Position numbers and translations under genes: made by a program | NCBI GenBank assembly: GCA_024710825.1 | Contig: JANJUA010000030.1 | Coordinates: 1 to 9,055 of the forward strand | Direction of reading: 5' to 3' | Source: Solirubrobacteraceae bacterium | GTDB taxonomy: Bacteria; Actinomycetota; Thermoleophilia; Solirubrobacterales; Solirubrobacteraceae | Length of the DNA: 9,055 bases | The notes under the pieces: model-generated | Told to the model about the DNA's origin: nothing | Databases searched by the model: none | The model's input: only the letters and a program-made list of their open reading frames with translations | Shown: positions 4,822 to 9,055 of the stretch, piece after piece | Layout: each line of letters starts with the position of its first letter | How positions within the stretch are numbered: position 1 is the stretch's first letter

Positions 4822-7503
4822 ATGGCCTGGAGGGGCAGGATCGTCGCCGTCGTGGCGGCGGGGGCGGTCGCAAGCGTCCTCGCGCCGAGCGGCGCGTCGG
4901 CCATCGAGCTGACCGAGCTCGCGACGCAGCCGAGCTCGACGCAGGCGGGATCGCACCCGGACTTCACGCTGCGCCTGCGCTTCGGCGGCGACGGGACGCC
5001 CAAGGCGATGCGCATCGAGCTGCCGGCGGGCTTCGTCGGCGACCCCAACTCCGTGCCCAGGTGCTCGCAGGCGGCATTCCGGGAGGGCGGCTGCTCATCG
5101 GAGAGCGCCGTCGGCTCGACCACCGTCCACGCAAACGTCGGGATCGACGGCGGGATCGCTGACGCCGGCGCCGGCACGCCGCTGGATCCGATCGTCGAGC
5201 CCGTCACCGGCGGGCTGTGCCGGCTGCTGCCGATCCTGTGCCCCCGCGCCACCGCCGCCGCCGGCCGCGCGCAGCCGCGCCAGGCGCTCGCCGTGCCGAT
5301 CGTGGCCCCCGGCACCGTCTACAACCTCGAGCCGAGCGCCGGCGAGCCGGCGCGGCTCGGCATCCAGGTCGATCCGGTCGCCGGCCTGCTCGGCAGCATC
5401 CGCCTGCAGTCGCCGATCCAGGTCCGCGACGGCTCGGACTTCGGGCTCACGTCGACCCTCGACGGGCTGCCGAGCAGCTTCAACGGCCTGCCCACCCAGA
5501 TCACCGGCCTCGACCTCACCCTGCGCGGGACCGCGGCGAACGGCGCGAGCTTCGTCACGCTGCCGACGCGCTGCACGCCGGCCACGACGAAGGTCACCGT
5601 CGTCCCCCACGCCGGGCCGACCGCGTCCGGCTCGGCGAGCTTCCAGGCGACCGGCTGCGACGCCGTGCCGTTCACGCCCGCGCTGGACGTCGCCACCGAG
5701 ACGACGCAGGTCGACCAGCCGAGCGCGTTCTCGATCCGCCTCGGCCTCCCCGCCCAGGACACGCCGATCCGCCAGGCGCACGTCGCGAACGTCGCGGTCG
5801 TCCTGCCCGAGGGGACCGGCCTGAACCCGGGCACCGCCGTCGGGCTGGAGGTCTGCACCGACGCGCAGTTCGCCAAGGGCTCGCGCAGCGCGCCCTCGTG
5901 CCCGCCGGCGTCGCGCGTGGGCAGGGTCTCCTTCACCTCGCCACTGGTCGGCACGCTGACGGGCACCGTCTACGAGGGCGCCCCGACCCCGTCGCAGATG
6001 CTGCGCCTGTTCGTCGACGTCCCCGGCCCGGGCCTGCGGATCAAGCTGGTCGGCGACGTCGTCCCCGACCCGCGCACCGGTCGGATCACCTCGACGTTCT
6101 CCGACCTGCCGCAGCTTCCGTTCACGGCCTTCGACCTGAGCTTCCGCGGCGGGGACAAGGCGATCCTCACGACGCCGCCCGCGTGCGGCCCGGCGACGAG
6201 CGCCGCCTCCCTGACGCCCTACAGCGGCGCGGCCGCCGCGGCGGCGTCGAGCAGCTTCACCGTCTCCTGGGACGGCCGAGGCATGCCGTGCCCCGACCCG
6301 CTGCCGTTCGCCCCGTCGGTGTCGATCGACGCGAGCCCTTCGAGGGCGGGCGCCGGGACGTCGCTCGTGCAGACGATCTCGCGCGAGCCGCGGACCCAGC
6401 GCCTCCAGGACATGGAGCTGTCGTTCCCACCCGGCCTGCTCGGCGGGCTGGGATCGGGCATCGAGCTCTGCGACCTCGCGGCGGCGCGCGCGGCCGCCTG
6501 CTCGAAGGACAGCCGGGTCGGCTCCGCGACGCTGGTGGCCGGCCCCGGCGGCGCGCCGTTGCGCATCGCCGGCGACGTGTTCCTGACCGCGCCGATCGAC
6601 GGCTCGCTGGCCGGCCTGGCGATCACCGTGCCCGGCAAGGTCGGCCCGTTCGACCTCGGCACCACGGTGAGCCTGGCGCGGATCGCGGTCCGGCCCGACG
6701 ACGCGGGGCTCGAGGTGACGGCCGAGGATCTGCCGCAGCTCGTCGGCGGCATCCCGCTGGGCCTGCGTCGGATCCGCCTGAGCCTGGACCGCCGGGGGTT
6801 CATGCGCAACGCGACGAGCTGCGCTCTCCAGGAGCTCACGGCGCGCTTCGTCTCGTCGCTCGGCGCGACGGCGCGGGCGACGGCCCCTTACCGGGCCACC
6901 GGCTGCGACGACGTGGCGTTCCGACCGCGGCTGCGCGGGACGATCGGCCGCAAGGGACGGCTCGCGCGCGGCGCGCATCCGCGCGTGACGGCCGTGGTCA
7001 GCCAGGGCGCCGGCCAGATCTCGACGCGCGCGGTGACCGTAACGCTGCCCGAGGAGGTCGCGGTCGCGATCGAGCAGCTCGCGGCGGCGACCTGCCTGGA
7101 GGGCCACGACTGCGGCGGGCGCAACGTCGTCGGCCGGGCCACCGCCGTCACCCCGCTGCTGCCGCTGGCGCTGACCGGACCGGTGCGCCTCGTCTCGCCG
7201 GCGTCAGGCGGGCTGCCGGAGCTGCGCGTGGAGCTCTCGGGCCTGCTGAGCCTGTCGCTGACGGGCAAGACGGCGCTGACCGGCAAGGGCCGCGTGCAGA
7301 ACACGTTCGAGGGGATCCCCGACGTGCCACTGTCGCGCTTCGAGCTGCGGCTCGCCGGGGGCGAGCACGGCATCCTGGTCAACAACCGGCGGCTGCGCTG
7401 CGGCGAGCGGGCGCGCGGCGACGCGGCCTTCACCGGCCACAGCGGCGTCGAGCGCAGGGTCCGCGGCGCCTTCCGGGTCTGCGGGAGAGGCCGCTCGGGC
7501 TAG
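4822..7503 (+). CDS. Large secreted protein with four cysteine-patterned repeat modules, function unknown
   Basis: 893 residues. A Sec signal peptide is clear: MAWRGR, a hydrophobic Ala/Val core, then GASA with cleavage expected after residue 27. The mature part consists of four diverged modules at about 28-282, 283-493, 494-696 and 697-890. Each runs: a beta-like LP-x-G-type segment (ELPAGF 66, VLPEGT 327, SFPPGL 534, TLPEEV 741), a first Cys pair, an S/N-x-VG motif (SAVG, SRVG, SRVG, NVVG), a middle part with LTG/LAG and L-x-V repeats, a segment such as FDLSFRGG or FELRLAGG, then a second Cys pair. The cysteines are 81/91, 251/279; 345/360, 455/490; 550/560, 667/695; 758/764, 860/888, plus an extra pair at 133/140. 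Disulfide-stabilised beta domains are likely. There are no membrane segments after the signal, no LPXTG anchor and no catalytic motif. I recognise it only as resembling uncharacterised secreted proteins of Solirubrobacterales; adhesion or surface-layer roles would be guesses. Confidence 0.92.
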   Translation: MAWRGRIVAVVAAGAVASVLAPSGASAIELTELATQPSSTQAGSHPDFTLRLRFGGDGTPKAMRIELPAGFVGDPNSVPRCSQAAFREGGCSSESAVGSTTVHANVGIDGGIADAGAGTPLDPIVEPVTGGLCRLLPILCPRATAAAGRAQPRQALAVPIVAPGTVYNLEPSAGEPARLGIQVDPVAGLLGSIRLQSPIQVRDGSDFGLTSTLDGLPSSFNGLPTQITGLDLTLRGTAANGASFVTLPTRCTPATTKVTVVPHAGPTASGSASFQATGCDAVPFTPALDVATETTQVDQPSAFSIRLGLPAQDTPIRQAHVANVAVVLPEGTGLNPGTAVGLEVCTDAQFAKGSRSAPSCPPASRVGRVSFTSPLVGTLTGTVYEGAPTPSQMLRLFVDVPGPGLRIKLVGDVVPDPRTGRITSTFSDLPQLPFTAFDLSFRGGDKAILTTPPACGPATSAASLTPYSGAAAAAASSSFTVSWDGRGMPCPDPLPFAPSVSIDASPSRAGAGTSLVQTISREPRTQRLQDMELSFPPGLLGGLGSGIELCDLAAARAAACSKDSRVGSATLVAGPGGAPLRIAGDVFLTAPIDGSLAGLAITVPGKVGPFDLGTTVSLARIAVRPDDAGLEVTAEDLPQLVGGIPLGLRRIRLSLDRRGFMRNATSCALQELTARFVSSLGATARATAPYRATGCDDVAFRPRLRGTIGRKGRLARGAHPRVTAVVSQGAGQISTRAVTVTLPEEVAVAIEQLAAATCLEGHDCGGRNVVGRATAVTPLLPLALTGPVRLVSPASGGLPELRVELSGLLSLSLTGKTALTGKGRVQNTFEGIPDVPLSRFELRLAGGEHGILVNNRRLRCGERARGDAAFTGHSGVERRVRGAFRVCGRGRSG

Positions 7504-8171
7504 GCGACGAGCGTGAGCGGCGAGCGCAGCTCGGGGATGCGGGCGATCGCCTCCGCGCGCGAGTGCACCCCGAGCTTGCGCAGGATGTTCTTGATGTGGC
7601 TCTGGACGGTGTCCTGCGTCAGGAAGAGCTGCTCGGAGATGTCGCGCGTCGAGAGCCCCTGGGCGAGGAAGTCGAGCACCTCCCACTCGCGCGGGGTCAG
7701 CCGGCTGCGCACCGGGCGCATGCCGACCCCGCCCTCGGGCTCGAGACGCAGCCGCTCCACGAGCCGGCGCGTGGCCTCGGGCGAGACCGCCATCCGGCCG
7801 GCGCACACGCCGCGCGCGGCGTCCACGAGCGCGTCGACGCCGACCTCCTTGGCCACCATCCCCCAGGCGCCAGCGCGCAGGCCCACGAGCTCGCGGGCGG
7901 GATCGGACTCCGACGCGAGCAGGAGGACCCGCACGTCGGGCGCCTTGGCGAGGATCCGGCCGCACGCCGCGACGCCGTCGAGGCCGAGGAGGTTGCCGGA
8001 CATCAGGACCATCTCGGGGCGGTAGTGAACGGCCAGCTCGCAGGCTTCGACGCCGTCCGCCGTCTCGGCGACGACGAGGAACTCGCAGGCGTGGTCGAAT
8101 CCCTGCCGGATGGCACGGCAGGCAAGGGGATCCGCGTCGGCGAGGATGACGCGCAGCCGATCGCTTCTCAT
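7500..8171 (-). CDS. NarL/LuxR-type response regulator with a degenerate receiver
   Basis: 223 residues from ATG 8171. An in-frame TTG at 8180 is possible but less likely, because a -10-like TACGTT spans that position. Residues 5-118 form a receiver domain (LRVILADADPLACRAI). The phospho-acceptor position is Ser58 in VLMSGNLLGLDGV, where the family has Asp in LMD-x-x-MPG-x-DG. The conserved Thr/Ser is Ala86 (LLLAS) and one acidic-pocket Asp is Ala13, while Lys108 is kept. Residues about 158-212 form an intact LuxR helix-turn-helix: LTPREWEVLDFLAQGLSTRD, then ISEQLFLTQDTVQSHIKNIL. It should therefore bind DNA but cannot be phosphorylated in the standard way. It follows a hybrid histidine kinase on the same strand by 67 bp. 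Its stop TAG is shared with the opposite gene in CTAG (7500-7503), so it has no terminator region of its own. Confidence 0.92.
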   Translation of the reverse strand: MRSDRLRVILADADPLACRAIRQGFDHACEFLVVAETADGVEACELAVHYRPEMVLMSGNLLGLDGVAACGRILAKAPDVRVLLLASESDPARELVGLRAGAWGMVAKEVGVDALVDAARGVCAGRMAVSPEATRRLVERLRLEPEGGVGMRPVRSRLTPREWEVLDFLAQGLSTRDISEQLFLTQDTVQSHIKNILRKLGVHSRAEAIARIPELRSPLTLVA

Positions 8172-8178
8172 GTCCGGC

Positions 8179-8184
8179 AACGTA
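8179..8184 (-). promoter_or_regulatory. Candidate -10 element before the response regulator
   Basis: TACGTT on the minus strand ends seven bases before ATG 8171, which would give a leaderless message. The ATG lacks a good ribosome binding site. No -35 at the right distance is seen; TTGACC (8221-8216) is about 31 bp upstream, too far for a normal promoter. Confidence 0.33.
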
Positions 8185-8190
8185 CGCGGA

Positions 8191-8215
8191 CCGGGTCAGG
8201 CCCGGCTACGGGGCC
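8191..8215 (-). other. Overlapping alternative GC hairpins between kinase and regulator
   Basis: CCGGG-TCAGG-CCCGG (8191-8205) and GGCCC/GGGCC (8199-8203 with 8211-8215) are both possible stems, but they share bases and cannot form together. They lie in the 67-bp gap after the kinase stop. They could act as a weak terminator or as alternative structures; no U-run is present. GC-rich sequence forms such stems easily. Confidence 0.25.
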
Positions 8216-8217
8216 GG

Positions 8218-8254
8218 TCAAGGCTTCGTCGGGTTGGGTCAAGGTTGGCTCAAG
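8218..8254. repeat. Tandem 11-bp repeats with a phased third half-site
   Basis: GTTGGGTCAAG (8233-8243) and GTTGGCTCAAG (8244-8254) are adjacent and match at 10 of 11 bases. A third TCAAG lies at 8218-8222, so the three TCAAG cores are spaced 21 and 11 bp, about two turns and one turn of the helix. They span the kinase stop codon and sit 47-83 bp upstream of the regulator's ATG. Head-to-tail sites at about 11-bp spacing resemble OmpR/PhoP-type binding sites; the binder here is unknown. Confidence 0.45.
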
Positions 8255-9055
8255 CGCCAGCGCGACAACGCGGCGGCATCGTCCTCGAGCGCGCTGAGCA
8301 GAGCGGCGACCCGCACCTCGACGCCGTCGGGGTCGGCGCGTCGCGCGGCGGCCTCGAGCCCGGCGGCGAGCCCGGCGGAGGAGCCGCCGAACAGGCCGCT
8401 CGTCGACTTCAGCACGTGGGCGACCTCGCGTACGGCCGGCCAGTCCTCGGCGGCCGCGGCGCGGCGCAGCTCCGCGCAGCGGTCCGGCAGCTCGCCCAGC
8501 CACAGCTCTATCAAGCTCACGACGGCATCCGCCGAGCCGACGTCGGCCGCCAGCGCGTCGAGCACGCCGGCGCACCCGCCGAGCTCGCCGAACGCCGCAT
8601 CCGGAGCAGAGGCGCGCGCCGCGGCAGCGGCGCCGTCGGCGCGCGTCGGCGACAGCCACGCCGCGAGGGTCCTTCTGACGTCCTCCAGGGCGAGCGGCTT
8701 GCCGAGGTGGTCGTCCATCCCGGCGCCGAGGCAGAGATCGCGCTCGTAGGGCTGGACGTCGGCGGTCATCGCGATGATGGGCAATCCCGCCCGGGCGCGG
8801 TCGCGCAGCGCCCGGATCCGCCTCGTAGCCTGCAACCCGTCCATCCCCGGCATCCGCACGTCCATGAGGACGGCGTCGTAGCGCTCGGCGCGCACCGCCT
8901 CGATCGCCTCCTCCCCCGAGCCCACGGCGTCCGCGGCGACGCCGAGGCGCGCGAGCTGCAGGGTCGCGAGCGTCCGGTTGACCTCGTTGTCGTCGACGAC
9001 GAGCACGCGCGCGGCGTCCAGCGGCGTCGGCTGCTGCTCCGGCGGCGGCCCGTCC
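8239..9055 (-). CDS. C-terminal part of a hybrid histidine kinase: receiver plus Hpt (5' truncated by window)
   Basis: 271 residues are visible and the frame stays open to the window edge, so the N-terminal part, presumably a sensor and HisKA/HATPase core, lies outside. A Pro/Gln-rich linker (GPPPEQQPTPLDAAR) leads into a complete receiver starting VLVVDDNEVNR. Its phospho-acceptor is in AVLMDVRMPGMDG (Asp about residue 65), with the conserved Thr in AMTAD and Lys in LGKPL. After an Ala-rich linker comes an Hpt domain with the phospho-histidine in AHVLKSTSGLFGG (His about residue 213). This is the ArcB/BarA-type architecture, which passes phosphate from His to Asp to His and then to a separate regulator. 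A GTG within VLVVDD (9006) is an internal codon, not a likely start. The next gene downstream is a response regulator that lacks its phospho-aspartate. Confidence 0.88.
   Translation of the reverse strand, partial: DGPPPEQQPTPLDAARVLVVDDNEVNRTLATLQLARLGVAADAVGSGEEAIEAVRAERYDAVLMDVRMPGMDGLQATRRIRALRDRARAGLPIIAMTADVQPYERDLCLGAGMDDHLGKPLALEDVRRTLAAWLSPTRADGAAAAARASAPDAAFGELGGCAGVLDALAADVGSADAVVSLIELWLGELPDRCAELRRAAAAEDWPAVREVAHVLKSTSGLFGGSSAGLAAGLEAAARRADPDGVEVRVAALLSALEDDAAALSRWRLSQP

Noticed and set aside
5095..7107. A 670-codon open frame on the minus strand opposite the secreted protein
   Set aside because: Composition is almost only Arg/Ala/Gly/Asp without motifs. The plus-strand gene has a signal peptide, ribosome binding site and repeated domains.
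4822..7503. Cell-wall anchored surface protein (LPXTG) or enzyme
   Set aside because: No LPXTG motif, C-terminal membrane helix or basic sorting tail is present, and no catalytic signature is visible.
5217..8297. A 1026-codon open frame on the plus strand across the secreted-protein and regulator genes
   Set aside because: It is rich in Arg, Pro, Ala and Gly with no domain, overlaps two well-supported genes in another frame and strand, and is a typical artefact of high GC content.

Overview
The window is GC-rich DNA (strong G/C preference at third codon positions). It reads as a chromosomal segment of a high-GC actinobacterium, most likely from the deep-branching class Thermoleophilia (Solirubrobacter/Conexibacter-like). 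That placement is an inference. It rests on three things: a Spo0H/SigH-type sigma factor beside cysS and rlmB, a large secreted multi-module protein of a kind I associate with that group, and apparent leaderless starts. I see no insertion sequence, phage gene, tRNA, rRNA or CRISPR array.

Layout. (1) At 1-59 the minus strand carries the first codons of a hydrophobic protein (signal peptide or first membrane helix), cut by the window edge. It is divergent from a TetR-family repressor (173-817), which overlaps by ATGA a guanidinobutyrase/agmatinase-type ureohydrolase (814-1806). The same dyad, GAACrCG-N3-CGCGTTC, lies in the divergent gap and again just before the ureohydrolase start. The three genes therefore look like one repressor-controlled unit for a guanidino compound or a related inducer. 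(2) On the minus strand, cysS (4706-3375), rlmB (3378-2671, GTGA overlap) and a SigH-family sigma factor (2532-1885) lie in the same order and direction as in Bacillus subtilis, without the intervening mrnC and yacP. A candidate TTGACA promoter inside the end of rlmB would give sigH a leader of about 120 nt with four successive stem-loops. (3) At 4822-7503 there is an 893-residue secreted protein with a signal peptide and four diverged modules of about 200 residues, each with the same four-cysteine pattern. It has no recognisable enzyme motif or wall anchor. (4) On the minus strand, the C-terminal part of a hybrid histidine kinase (receiver plus Hpt, 9055-8239) precedes a NarL/LuxR-type regulator (8171-7500). 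The regulator's receiver lacks the phospho-accepting aspartate (Ser instead). Its stop codon shares a palindromic CTAG with the stop codon of the secreted-protein gene.

The points most worth following are the duplicated TetR operator, the Firmicutes-like cysS-rlmB-sigH cluster with its structured sigH leader, the four-module four-cysteine secreted protein, and the phosphorylation-site-less regulator behind a hybrid kinase with 11-bp tandem repeats in between. No single feature proves a new system. Functional links between units are inferred from position and shared motifs.
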